Below, piece by piece: positions 49,791 to 58,757 of a stretch of DNA of 64,000 bases. The stretch is from positions 2,976,001-3,040,000 of the forward strand of contig NZ_AP027361.1 in NCBI RefSeq assembly GCF_030295915.1. Reading direction: 5' to 3'. The DNA is from Thalassotalea sediminis. GTDB lineage: Bacteria; Pseudomonadota; Gammaproteobacteria; Enterobacterales; Alteromonadaceae. The position numbers were made by a program, and so were the translations under genes. Below the pieces are notes generated by a model. That model saw only the letters and a list, made by a program, of their open reading frames with translations, made no database searches and was not told the DNA's origin. Position 1 is the first letter of the stretch, and every line of letters starts with the position of its first letter.

Positions 49791-50505
49791 GCTTAACGCT
49801 TTAATCATTGACGACGAACCCCTAGCACACGATATTTTACAGAGCTTTTGTGACAACGTTCCGTTTATCAACGTTGTTGGACAGTGTTATTCTGCCACCC
49901 AAGCGCTTGACTTTCTTTCCAAGCAATCGGTTGACCTGCTATTTTTGGATATTAATATGCCAATGCTTTCGGGTCTAGACTTGCTTAAAGTTTTGAAAGA
50001 AAAACCACAGGTTGTTATCACTAGTGCCTATCAAGAGCATGCATTAGAAAGTTATGAATTAGATGTAAGTGACTACCTTTTAAAGCCCTTTTCATTTGAA
50101 CGCTTTCTTCAGGCTTGCAACAAATCACTTAATCACTATAAATTAGTTCAACAAGCAACGCACACAGATAATCCCAAAACCATAAAGCAGATATTTGTTA
50201 AAGTAGATAAAAAGCAACTTAAAATAAACTTAGCAGACGTTAGTTGTTTTGAAGCTTACGGAAATTACGTGAAGATTTGGCGTGATGGTAAAAGCGTTTT
50301 AACACCAAGAACACTGTCAAGCTTTGTAGAGCAACTTAAAGACTCGTCCTTTTTACAAGTGCACAAATCGGCCATGGTAAACCTTGAACATATTCGTTTT
50401 ATTGAAGGAAATAAAATAACGTTAATCGATGAACGAGAGATCAATATTGGTAAGTCATTTAAAGCGCAAGCATTAAGAAAAATTTCCGAATTAACAAAAC
50501 TTTAG
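49783..50505 (+). CDS. LytTR-family response regulator
   Basis: A 240-aa regulator with a receiver (phospho-acceptor Asp in LLFLDINMPMLSGLD, Lys in YLLKPFSFERF) and a LytTR DNA-binding domain (~135-235; VSCFEAYGNYVKIW, FLQVHKSAMVNLEHI). LytTR proteins bind pairs of ~9-bp direct repeats, usually upstream of the target promoter, so the 48030-48266 gap is the place to look. Start overlaps the kinase stop, ensuring equimolar synthesis. Confidence 0.95.
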   Translation: MDKLNALIIDDEPLAHDILQSFCDNVPFINVVGQCYSATQALDFLSKQSVDLLFLDINMPMLSGLDLLKVLKEKPQVVITSAYQEHALESYELDVSDYLLKPFSFERFLQACNKSLNHYKLVQQATHTDNPKTIKQIFVKVDKKQLKINLADVSCFEAYGNYVKIWRDGKSVLTPRTLSSFVEQLKDSSFLQVHKSAMVNLEHIRFIEGNKITLIDEREINIGKSFKAQALRKISELTKL

Positions 50506-51000
50506 TGAAAATCTGTTTGCATTAGAACTAATCAGCATTAAACGAATCTGTTATTACTTGAACTGACAGACTCGATCTATAGAAATCAATCAAATCTGGC
50601 TGTCGCATATGTGCCAGTAACGGACAATCAGAAACCTGTAGTCGAATGATCACTTTTGCGATATAGCGGATCGTCAATGAACATTGCTTGTATGAGTCCC
50701 TAGGCACAAAGCGGACTTTGAGAATATGGAATATTGCACCTTGTTTTGTTCGTCTTGTGAAAGCTTAGGCAGACCCTAACTTAATGTATGGGATAAAAAC
50801 TGTCGGTATACTTTACAAATATACAAATCCGCACGTCCAGCGATTTGATAAAAGGCTGTTATACAAATCAATTTTCACCTTGGCATTGCAATTGCATTTC
50901 CGGACAAGCAATTTACTGTTTAGATCACTGGTACTGCGGTATAAAACTCAATAAAGGGATGTATTTTCATGCCTAATAAGACAATAAGGACTCAGTCATT
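50506..51000. other. 495-bp intergenic stretch without a recognisable gene
   Basis: Six frames give only short broken readings. The middle part (50590-50790) is less AT-rich than the rest and contains two spaced CGGA(C/T) segments, so it may be an old insertion or decayed gene, but I cannot identify it. The last 60 bases should hold the promoter of the PEP-CTERM gene. Confidence 0.4.
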
Positions 51001-51801
51001 ATGATGAAAAAAATGATAGCCGCGCTTTGCTTAATCGTTTCGGGTACAGCGCATTCAACCATGATTGGTGTTAGTGGTAATTTCATAAATTTTGGGCCAA
51101 CCGTATACGAAAGTCGCGAAGACGGCTCTGTGTGGCAGTGGTTAGATTTAACCGTAACCAATGGTATTTCGTACAAATCATTAGTAGCCGACCTAGCCGA
51201 TAATAATTTACTAGACAATTCCTCCCCCCTCAACGGTAGCGCAGGTGCTGTGGCAGATGTTATCGGGTTGTACGATAGCTATCGAGGCGGATGGAGTACC
51301 GTTTCAGATACCAGTGTCGTTAACATGTTCAATAGTTTTTTCGGTCTTTCGTTAGTTGACGATCAAATCTATAACTTCAATAGGAACGTAGAAATAGTAA
51401 ATGATTTTATAAAAGCTTTTGGCGACACGTACCACGAAGGATTTTGCAATGATACTAATTCTTGCCCCGTGGACGTGTATCCGCAAAGTAAGAACAGTGG
51501 GTACACATATGGACGCACGAGCAGCCACTCATTTACCCTCCAATCAGGTCGGTACAACGAAGCAGCGAATGTTTTCGACGGATATTACCGCAATCTGGGC
51601 GGCGACTCTAACTTCGATCTAATTAACACTGGTTTGAGTTCGCATGTGAAATCTACCTACGCAGCGACAGGCACGTGGTTAGTCCGCGAAGTCAAGCCTG
51701 CCAATGAAGCCCAGCCTGTCAGCGAGCCTGCGACAGCCTTGCTGTTTGCTGTGTCGTTAGTCGCGATAGGATTACGTCGTAAGCGTCATCTATCATCGTA
51801 G
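51001..51801 (+). CDS. PEP-CTERM sorting-domain protein
   Basis: A 266-aa exported protein: signal peptide MMKKMIAALCLIVSGTAHS, a mature domain of ~220 residues with two nearby cysteines (GFCNDTNSCPVD), and a C-terminal PEP-CTERM signal VSEPATALLFAVSLVAIGL followed by RRKR. Exosortase (EpsH family) would recognise this tail, linking it to exopolysaccharide or biofilm export. The mature domain resembles short secreted PEP-CTERM proteins of unknown function. No exosortase gene is in the window. Confidence 0.88.
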   Translation: MMKKMIAALCLIVSGTAHSTMIGVSGNFINFGPTVYESREDGSVWQWLDLTVTNGISYKSLVADLADNNLLDNSSPLNGSAGAVADVIGLYDSYRGGWSTVSDTSVVNMFNSFFGLSLVDDQIYNFNRNVEIVNDFIKAFGDTYHEGFCNDTNSCPVDVYPQSKNSGYTYGRTSSHSFTLQSGRYNEAANVFDGYYRNLGGDSNFDLINTGLSSHVKSTYAATGTWLVREVKPANEAQPVSEPATALLFAVSLVAIGLRRKRHLSS

Positions 51802-51970
51802 CAAAAGCGTTGTTATCACATAAATAAGCAGACGGGTGCCCTCCAAAGTACCGTTGCTTCCAACGTAGTCGATAATCACCAAGTAAGGCTGTCCAACTAG
51901 AATGGCCTTTCTTTTGCTCATAAAGCCATGACAATCGACGTAAATGGTTAAACAGCGTGCGCTTTGCCAC
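51719..51970 (-). CDS. Possible 83-aa gene or gene remnant
   Basis: Starting at GTG, the frame encodes a Trp/Tyr/Arg-rich 83-aa sequence (HLRRLSWLYEQKKGHSSWTA and YRLRWKQRYFGGHPSAYLC). Composition and codon choice look coding over 51800-51970, but the last 83 bases run antisense through the PEP-CTERM gene and an in-frame TAG lies just upstream. It may be a fragment of a larger inserted gene such as a transposition protein. No family is recognised. Confidence 0.25.
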   Translation of the reverse strand: MAKRTLFNHLRRLSWLYEQKKGHSSWTALLGDYRLRWKQRYFGGHPSAYLCDNNAFATMIDDAYDVILSRLTTQQTARLSQAR

Positions 51971-52264
51971 TACAATAAGCTATACATACAGAAAACTACA
52001 ACTTCAGTTCAACTAGTGATCAAGACGACTCAATCAGTAGCTTACTTCCACAAGCGTCTTTACCCAAATACTAAATTTCTTTGCTTTCGTGCAAACCAAT
52101 AAATTAAGGAAATTCGAAGAGGTTGTCCTTTATGCCCCTACGCGAGATAAGGAGTGCAACTCACAAACGAGGTTTTAAGGTCTGCTTTTCGCTCATAACT
52201 GCCTGTCAGGTGAAATACAAACCTATTCTTTAAAAGTACAAGGTCAAATATGAGCAACTAAACA
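51971..52264. other. Intergenic stretch, nothing recognised
   Basis: About 290 bp between the small frame and the PAS-GGDEF gene. No open frame, hairpin terminator or repeat is evident. Confidence 0.35.
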
Positions 52265-53566
52265 CTAAACAACGAACTTATTTTTGCCATTATTTTTCGC
52301 TTGATACATTTTCTTGTCAGCCACTTTAATTAATGAGTCAACATCTTGCCCTTCATCCGGATAAAAAGCGATACCGATACTTGCGCTAATATTTGCATGT
52401 TGGCTACGCCCGTTATCGTCAAAAATGTTAAATTCACGCGATAACTCTTCAATGGTTTTTTTAGCTAAGTCATATGAATTATCTTTTGTAGAGAGTTCTG
52501 GAAGACATACAAGAAATTCATCGCCTCCGATACGACCGACACTATCTGACTCCCTAAATATACTAGCAAGCCTTTTTCCTACAAGCGTAAGCAGTTTATC
52601 CCCTGTTGCGTGGCCGTAGTTGTCATTAACTTGTTTAAAGCCATCTAAGTCAATGAACATAACTGCAACGATTGTTTTATCGCGCTTTGCTTTTACTAAA
52701 GCATTTCGTAACCTTTCACGTGACAACCATACCGTTGGTAATGATGTTAATGGATCATAGTGTGCTAATTGTTTAAGTGTCGCTTTGGTTTGCTTTAGCT
52801 CGGTGATCGTATCGTGAAGCTGGGTAATATCATATTCTGTTACTAAGAAAACGTAATCTCCAGTTAATGGATGACGACTCGATCTTACATCAACATTATG
52901 GCGTTTAAGGCCTTGTTTAGTTTGCATTAAATGTTCATGCTGACAATCTTGCTGCTGCTGTGCCTGCTTTAACCTTTGTTCTCCTTGAGCCGTATCACAA
53001 AAGCGCACAACAAAATCATTAACAGATTGTGTCGGCGTTGCCGTGTCATAACATGAGGTAAAAGCCGGGTTTTCAAAAAGCCGTTTTCCAGTTAAGTCAT
53101 AACAACTGACCACTGCTGACGTATAGCGCACAGCTTCGGCAAAAAGCAAATTTTCAGGCTGCAAATTATGGTCTAGTTGCTCACTGATGAAGGCAATAAT
53201 GCCTCGATGTTTTTCTTCGCCTAATAGTACAGCGACATGACGCATTAACATTAGCTTGGGTTGACCATTGGGGTACGTCGTCCATGGGTCTTGTGTTTGC
53301 CCCTCAACGGCTGCTTTTACAAACGTTTGTTCCGTGCGTTTGCGAGCCCCTTCTGTATCATCTGACAAGTCTTTATTGATCAGTTGTTCAACACTTTCTA
53401 GCCCCCAAAATTCAAGCGCTCGTGTGTTCCCCCACCAAAAACCATGACGGTCTAGATCAAATATCCAAATAATATCTGGAGAGTAATTAAATCCTGTGAC
53501 TTCTACTGTTGTTGAGATCACAGGTAAGTGATCAACATTGATATTCTGATACAAGGAGGTTACCAC
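52265..53566 (-). CDS. PAS-like sensor diguanylate cyclase
   Basis: A 433-aa soluble protein. Two PAS-like domains are suggested (~25-130 with PDIIWIFDLDRHGFWWGN, and ~145-255 with SAVVSCYDLTGKRLFENPAF), a short coiled linker, and a GGDEF domain with RIGGDEFLVCLPE (~348). An RESD I-site lies five residues upstream. It should be an active, feedback-inhibited cyclic di-GMP synthase. The start appears to be a GTG; no Met codon occurs until inside the first PAS, so the exact N-terminus is uncertain. Confidence 0.9.
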   Translation of the reverse strand: MVTSLYQNINVDHLPVISTTVEVTGFNYSPDIIWIFDLDRHGFWWGNTRALEFWGLESVEQLINKDLSDDTEGARKRTEQTFVKAAVEGQTQDPWTTYPNGQPKLMLMRHVAVLLGEEKHRGIIAFISEQLDHNLQPENLLFAEAVRYTSAVVSCYDLTGKRLFENPAFTSCYDTATPTQSVNDFVVRFCDTAQGEQRLKQAQQQQDCQHEHLMQTKQGLKRHNVDVRSSRHPLTGDYVFLVTEYDITQLHDTITELKQTKATLKQLAHYDPLTSLPTVWLSRERLRNALVKAKRDKTIVAVMFIDLDGFKQVNDNYGHATGDKLLTLVGKRLASIFRESDSVGRIGGDEFLVCLPELSTKDNSYDLAKKTIEELSREFNIFDDNGRSQHANISASIGIAFYPDEGQDVDSLIKVADKKMYQAKNNGKNKFVV

Positions 53567-53680
53567 TTCAAAAACAACACTGCATTTGTACTATTATATC
53601 GGCAAACTGCGGATAAACTAGATAACAGCATAAGATATTGGTCATTTTACTGTTATATCACTCGAGGCTTGTAAGTGTAC

Positions 53681-55228
53681 TCACAAGCCCAACGCAAACT
53701 TAACGTTGATATCTTCAATGTTATTATAGTTTTCCTTAGTAATTGGAATGGCGACATCCAAAACATTATCTGCCCCATCTAAGTTATTGCCATCTACATC
53801 AATAGTTTTAGATATTGGAATACGATAGCTCACTAAAAGTGTTTCAGCCTCAGCAGGTACGTCTTGGCTTTCACCAACGTGCGCATGACCAATATTGCCT
53901 CGCTTATCAACATAGATATACCCTTTAATTCTCGCGTAAGCACCATCCGTTGCAGGCAGTTGCCCAACAGTTTTCGCTTGAGCATATCGCCTTGTTCGCC
54001 ACACAAAATCATCACATGAACTCACACATGCTTCATTTATAACTAAAGTTAAAGCACGATACTTTATCGGTAACTTCGCTGAAGGAATATTTTCTAGTGC
54101 GCACTCCTTAGAACCTCGGCAAAAATCTGCGCGTGGCGGCAAGTATCTGTGTTGTTCACTCATATTGACTTTAATTTTTTGATACCAATTTTCGGCATAT
54201 TCATTGTCATAAAATGAATCTTTTCGAATGTCTTTATCTTTTAAAAGCGCTAAATTTCTATATAAAACGACATTGTCCATGAATCCATTCGTAGTTAATG
54301 CAGCAATCCATGGTGTATTCTCAGAGCCACCGCCATTATTTTGAAGGTCTATAATCAAAGGTTTAGCAGCTTGCTGGCTTAGTATATTTTTAATAGCCAA
54401 AATATCCGAACACATTCCTTCTGTGGTAACTTTTTGACAATAAATATCGTTTTGCTCAGTACCCCAACGACCAAAATATCTAATCTTCAATAAATAGTGA
54501 TTATCAATTTCAAATAAACAACTTTGATCACCTTTAAAAACAAGATTTTTAGGTAAATTGGTATATAAGTTTTCGCATTGTTTTGGCTCACCTTTTTTTG
54601 CAATTTTCTTTAATTTTTGAGGTGTTAAAACTTGTTTTTTACTGCCATCTTTAAAAGTAACATCTAGTTTTTCAGCATTGTCTTTGAAGCGATAACCGCG
54701 CCCTATTGCAACAGAGAATAACTTCAAGCAACCAATATCATGCACGTCATTACAATATAAGTTAAAAAACTCATCGAAGAGATCAATCACCGAAGTACCA
54801 TTTAATGAAAGAATCGTTTGCTTATTATCTAAGTCAAAAAAGGTAATGTGTGGCCAGGTATAACCAAGTTTATAACGTGGCCATTTAGCAATGGCTTTTA
54901 CATGTTTTCTGATACCTTCTTCAACTTGAATATAAGAATGGCGATTGATAATACCATCATGAATATTATTAATCGCACTATACAAGCTACTCCAATCAGA
55001 TGCCGACACTACATTTCGTGTAGCTATTTTTTTGAAGTTCTCCCATTTAACTACGCGCGTACTATCGCGTAATTCAATTGTTACACCATCAACACTTTCT
55101 ATACCATTCAATAAACTTTTAACAATGGCTTCCCGCTCATGCTTAGTTGGAAAATCAGCCGCATGAACGACAAACACTTGCGTAAACAATGCAAGTGCGT
55201 ATATCAATTTAAAGTTAAACGATTTCAA
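53681..55228 (-). CDS. Secreted S41-like protein with altered catalytic lysine region
   Basis: A 515-aa exported protein: signal peptide MKSFNFKLIYALALFTQVFV ending near HAA. The start is a TTG at 55228, seven bases after AAGGA. The core strand PLIIDLQNNGGGSENTPW and the nucleophile-like ACVSSCDDFVWRTRR (~404) fit S41, but the following GxxTxGK element reads TVGQLPATDG, with Gln where the catalytic Lys is usual. It may be inactive, use another base, or act in binding. Several cysteines suggest disulphides. It stands alone between a GGDEF gene and a cysteine peptidase. Confidence 0.82.
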   Translation of the reverse strand: MKSFNFKLIYALALFTQVFVVHAADFPTKHEREAIVKSLLNGIESVDGVTIELRDSTRVVKWENFKKIATRNVVSASDWSSLYSAINNIHDGIINRHSYIQVEEGIRKHVKAIAKWPRYKLGYTWPHITFFDLDNKQTILSLNGTSVIDLFDEFFNLYCNDVHDIGCLKLFSVAIGRGYRFKDNAEKLDVTFKDGSKKQVLTPQKLKKIAKKGEPKQCENLYTNLPKNLVFKGDQSCLFEIDNHYLLKIRYFGRWGTEQNDIYCQKVTTEGMCSDILAIKNILSQQAAKPLIIDLQNNGGGSENTPWIAALTTNGFMDNVVLYRNLALLKDKDIRKDSFYDNEYAENWYQKIKVNMSEQHRYLPPRADFCRGSKECALENIPSAKLPIKYRALTLVINEACVSSCDDFVWRTRRYAQAKTVGQLPATDGAYARIKGYIYVDKRGNIGHAHVGESQDVPAEAETLLVSYRIPISKTIDVDGNNLDGADNVLDVAIPITKENYNNIEDINVKFALGL

Positions 55229-55429
55229 TTACGATCCTTGTTTAGTGTAATATTTTGAATTTCAAAGATTATAATACAACATAAGAACTACAAAACATCC
55301 ACTATTCATTAAAGTGATCTTTGTTTAGTCGAGATAAAAAAATGTATGATTAGCAAGTGTATGTTAACTCTAGCAAAGCAAATATCGCTTTGATTCGGAT
55401 CCACGCTCAATTCAACATAAGGAAATACC

Positions 55430-56350
55430 ATGCAACATTTATACTGCCGAAGTGTCGTGCCAAACCAAAAATGCTGTGCTTCGCCATTATATCAACAACA
55501 TTGTCATTCAACCCAATGGCAAGCAAGTACTCAAGATCGCGTTGACCTTCGGGAGTTTATTTTGTCACCGGTTATGGACCAAGGGCTACTGAATGCCTGT
55601 ACTGGTTGTGCATTATCAGCAGCGATGGAAATTACCCTAAATAGACAAAACAACGAGTTCTTCGATGATTGCAGTCAAATATCTAAAGCGTCTGCTATGT
55701 ATATTTACTATCATGAGCGCTTATTGGCAGGCAAAGAACTACAAAATACGCCGGTATTAATAAGTGATGGTTTTCAAGCTTTACAGCTTTTTGGTGTATG
55801 TTGCGCTGACTTATGGCCCTATCCAGAAACGCATGTTCCTAAATCGTTATATCAATTAATAAAAACCGCATCTCTTGAAGAGATCACAGAAAACCTTGAG
55901 TTAGTACTGACAGAAAAGCAAGCGATCATTCGAAAATTAATGAATGAGAAACCGTCTCCAAAGGCAATTGAACAAGCAAAAACATTTAGGCAAGTTAAAT
56001 ACTGCCGCTTAAGCATTGAGCATGGTATAGATGAAATTAAACACGCCCTGAGTAACCAAACACCGGTAATATTTGGCTTTATGGAGCCCCGTAGTTTCTT
56101 CGAAATTCCATCTTCAGGCATTATGCCAATGCCAAGTGAAGATGAATTACGTATTGGCGGCCATGCTGTTTGTGCCGTAGGCTTTGACGACGAAAAACAA
56201 GCGTTGCTCATTCGTAACTCTTATGGTTCAGAGTTTGGGTTATCGGGATACCTATACATGCCTTACGAGTTTATTTTAGGGACCTATATATCAAATGGCG
56301 AACGTGCGGCCAACGCCTTCGACTTTTATTGTCTCATTGAAGAAGCGTAA
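55430..56350 (+). CDS. Papain-like (C1) cysteine peptidase, no signal peptide
   Basis: A 306-aa C1-family protein. The oxyanion Gln51 and nucleophile Cys57 are in DQGLLNACTGCALSAAMEI with the papain six-residue spacing, the catalytic His in RIGGHAVCAVGFDD (~245), and the Asn in LLIRNSYGSEFG (~262). There is no signal peptide; instead residues 1-30 contain four Cys (6, 14, 15, 25). ATG follows AAGGAA. It is a stand-alone gene convergent with the sensor kinase. Cytoplasmic bacterial C1 peptidases are often processing enzymes for peptide export or toxin-like proteins; here the substrate is unknown. Confidence 0.9.
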   Translation: MQHLYCRSVVPNQKCCASPLYQQHCHSTQWQASTQDRVDLREFILSPVMDQGLLNACTGCALSAAMEITLNRQNNEFFDDCSQISKASAMYIYYHERLLAGKELQNTPVLISDGFQALQLFGVCCADLWPYPETHVPKSLYQLIKTASLEEITENLELVLTEKQAIIRKLMNEKPSPKAIEQAKTFRQVKYCRLSIEHGIDEIKHALSNQTPVIFGFMEPRSFFEIPSSGIMPMPSEDELRIGGHAVCAVGFDDEKQALLIRNSYGSEFGLSGYLYMPYEFILGTYISNGERAANAFDFYCLIEEA

Positions 56351-56373
56351 CTTGTTCATCACAAAGATATCAT

Positions 56374-57627
56374 TTAGCAAGGTAAGGTGATGGTAAATTT
56401 GCACCCTCCCAATGAAGAGTCTTTTACGTGGCAACTCCCCTTATGAGTGCGACAAATACGATCAACAATCGCTAACCCTAAGCCAAAACCACCAAGATCT
56501 TTATTTCGGCTTTTTTCAACACGGTAAAATGCGTCAAATATTTTATCTCTTTCTTCTGGCGCAATGCCTTCTCCGTCGTCTTCAACACATATATATAGCG
56601 AGTCATTTTGGCTCGTCAGTTTGATTAAAACGCGAGTATTGGCATACCGTAATGCATTACTTAATAAATTTTGCACTGCCCTTTCAATTAATTGTTCATT
56701 ACATTGATAGCTGAACATGTCTGGTAAGTGACAATCAATTGTTTTAGTCGTTAGCCTTTGGCTTTTTTCAACACTCGCTTGAATGAGTTTCACCAGATCT
56801 ATTGTTTCTTTGTTCGTATGCTCATCAATATTTTCAAGCCTTGCGTAACCGAGCATTTCATCTATCAATGTAGACATTTCAGCAACATCTTTTTTCATGT
56901 CGACTTGTTGCTGTTTTGGCACGTTTTTAAGCATTTCTAAAGAAAAGCTTAATCTAGCAAGAGGTGTACGTAGTTCATGTGAAACGGCATTAACTAACTG
57001 ACGTTGATCAGAGATTAATTGAATAATTCGCTCAGCCATGGTGTGAAAAGTCATCACTATATTGCTGATCGGTGAACGTTTATGATCTGGCAGAGAAATA
57101 ACAAAGTTACCTTTCCCTATTTGCGCCGCCATTTGATTTAGTTTAATTAAATCTTGCCATAGTGGCCTGGTCCATAAATAAATAATGCCTGCTAACATAA
57201 GGTATGATAGAACAAGCAAAAGGACTTTTAACGAGTTTTTTTGAGGCAAACTCGCATTTGTTTGGATAGGCCCAAATGCATATACCATGGAAGAGTTACT
57301 ATCCTTGATGTAAAGCATTAATTGATCATCAACGGTATAAGTCACAACAGGGATTGCTTGGCGAAGTTTATCTTCCTGCTCTGGTAACCATGCAACATCA
57401 TCAATTGACATGATTTCAACGTTAAATCCAAGTTGACTTGATAAAACCTCAGGCGATCGCTCTAACTGACTTTGTTGGCTAACAATTACAGATAACGTGT
57501 TTGCAAGCTGTTGCTGTTCAAGATTATCTCCGGAATGCAATTGCTGCCATAAAAACTCAGAAAGCCAATTAATTGAAACGAGGCCAAGTACAATAACAAC
57601 AAATAAATGAATAAAGAGACGGTTCAA
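56374..57627 (-). CDS. RstB-like sensor histidine kinase
   Basis: A 417-aa inner-membrane kinase: TM1 at ~5-25, periplasmic sensor ~110 residues, TM2 at ~130-152, HAMP, dimerisation domain with LVNAVSHELRTPLARLSFSL, and catalytic domain with VQNLLSNALRYA and GGFGLGLAIVDRI. Architecture and surroundings match the RstA/RstB group. The start is a TTG preceded by AAGGG. It is the last gene of a four-gene operon (MipA, DUF3019, regulator, kinase) with a 54-bp gap after the regulator. Confidence 0.93.
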   Translation of the reverse strand: MNRLFIHLFVVIVLGLVSINWLSEFLWQQLHSGDNLEQQQLANTLSVIVSQQSQLERSPEVLSSQLGFNVEIMSIDDVAWLPEQEDKLRQAIPVVTYTVDDQLMLYIKDSNSSMVYAFGPIQTNASLPQKNSLKVLLLVLSYLMLAGIIYLWTRPLWQDLIKLNQMAAQIGKGNFVISLPDHKRSPISNIVMTFHTMAERIIQLISDQRQLVNAVSHELRTPLARLSFSLEMLKNVPKQQQVDMKKDVAEMSTLIDEMLGYARLENIDEHTNKETIDLVKLIQASVEKSQRLTTKTIDCHLPDMFSYQCNEQLIERAVQNLLSNALRYANTRVLIKLTSQNDSLYICVEDDGEGIAPEERDKIFDAFYRVEKSRNKDLGGFGLGLAIVDRICRTHKGSCHVKDSSLGGCKFTITLPC

Positions 57628-57681
57628 AATTACCCTTACAGTGTTAGTGCTTTAACACATAGTTAATCACGGTATTTGAGA

Positions 57682-58368
57682 TTACCATGCGGTTTTACTT
57701 AGCATGTACCCCTTACCCCATACGGTAATTATCCGATAAGGTTGTGCTAAGTTATCATGCAATTTTTTTCTGAGCCTCGAAACTCTAACATCAACACTGC
57801 GATCTAATCCATCGTACTCGCGACCAATCATTTTTTGATGGATAAAATCACGACTTTGAGGCTCTCCCGCATGCTCTGCAAGTAACCACAATAATTCAAA
57901 TTCATGACTCGTTAACTCGATATCTTGCTCAGCCAGCATCACTTTTCTGGCGGTTTTATCAATAAACAATTCACCAAAAGATAAACTTTCAATGGGTTGT
58001 TCTGGCAAAGATTGCCGTCTTAACCGGGTATTAATTCTTGCAAGCAATACATGCGGTTCAATCGGTTTAATTAAATAATCATCCGCGCCTATTTCCAACC
58101 CTAACACGTGATCAAAATCGCTATCTTTCGCGGTAAGAAATAATATCGGTTGGTGGTAGGTCGTTCGTACTGCTTTACATATTGAAAAACCATCTACTTT
58201 CGGAAGCATAACGTCCAAAATGGCTAAATCAGGCGGACTTTTCTTAATATAATCAATCGCATGATCACCTTGATGAAGTACCGTAACATCAAAACCATTT
58301 TGCTTTAAAAAGTCTTTAATTAATTTCGCTAAACGTTCATCATCTTCAACCAATAAAATATTAGCCAT
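57682..58368 (-). CDS. RstA-like OmpR-family response regulator
   Basis: A 228-aa OmpR/PhoB-type regulator: receiver with phospho-acceptor Asp in DLAILDVMLPKVDGF and the K of YLIKPIEPHVLLAR, followed by a winged-helix domain (~130-225) with LTSHEFELLWLLAEH and VRVSRLRKKL. Its ATG overlaps the DUF3019 stop as TAATG, so it is coupled to the two envelope genes upstream, suggesting they report to or are controlled by this system. Confidence 0.95.
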   Translation of the reverse strand: MANILLVEDDERLAKLIKDFLKQNGFDVTVLHQGDHAIDYIKKSPPDLAILDVMLPKVDGFSICKAVRTTYHQPILFLTAKDSDFDHVLGLEIGADDYLIKPIEPHVLLARINTRLRRQSLPEQPIESLSFGELFIDKTARKVMLAEQDIELTSHEFELLWLLAEHAGEPQSRDFIHQKMIGREYDGLDRSVDVRVSRLRKKLHDNLAQPYRIITVWGKGYMLSKTAW

Positions 58369-58757
58369 TAAAAAACACTCCAGTCTGCACGTAGCCTTCG
58401 TCGATATGCTTTTGGGGCACTCGCATTTACTTTAATTTGCTTTTGCGCTAATAAGGTTTCTTTATCTCGCAGTGTAAATAACATGTTTTCTTGCAAACTT
58501 ATTTCAAAGTTCGTCGTCACATTATCTGCGTTACGCCAACACTTTAATTGCTGTTCATCCCGAAACAGGCAATAGTCACCTACGCGAGATGTACGCCACG
58601 CTACCTTGACATTCATGGCGCAGGGCTGCCCCATTTTGTTAACAATACACACCGTAGGAGAAATAGATAACTGTACCTGTTGTGCACGAGCAAAGCCTAT
58701 TAATAATATATGAAGAACCACGAAACAGCACACGCTGTAGCAGCGCTTAGAATTCAT
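58368..58757 (-). CDS. DUF3019 family periplasmic protein
   Basis: A 129-aa exported protein with signal peptide MNSKRCYSVCCFVVLHILLI ending at ARA, and a mature Ig-like beta domain with three cysteines (in TVCIVNK, QPCAMNV, DYCLFRD, plus KCWRNAD as a fourth). The pattern QLSISPTVCIVNKMGQPCAM fits DUF3019, a family found next to MipA/OmpV and RstAB-type genes in Alteromonadales. Overlaps mipA by 11 bases. Function is unknown; a periplasmic sensor accessory is a reasonable inference. Confidence 0.85.
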   Translation of the reverse strand: MNSKRCYSVCCFVVLHILLIGFARAQQVQLSISPTVCIVNKMGQPCAMNVKVAWRTSRVGDYCLFRDEQQLKCWRNADNVTTNFEISLQENMLFTLRDKETLLAQKQIKVNASAPKAYRRRLRADWSVF

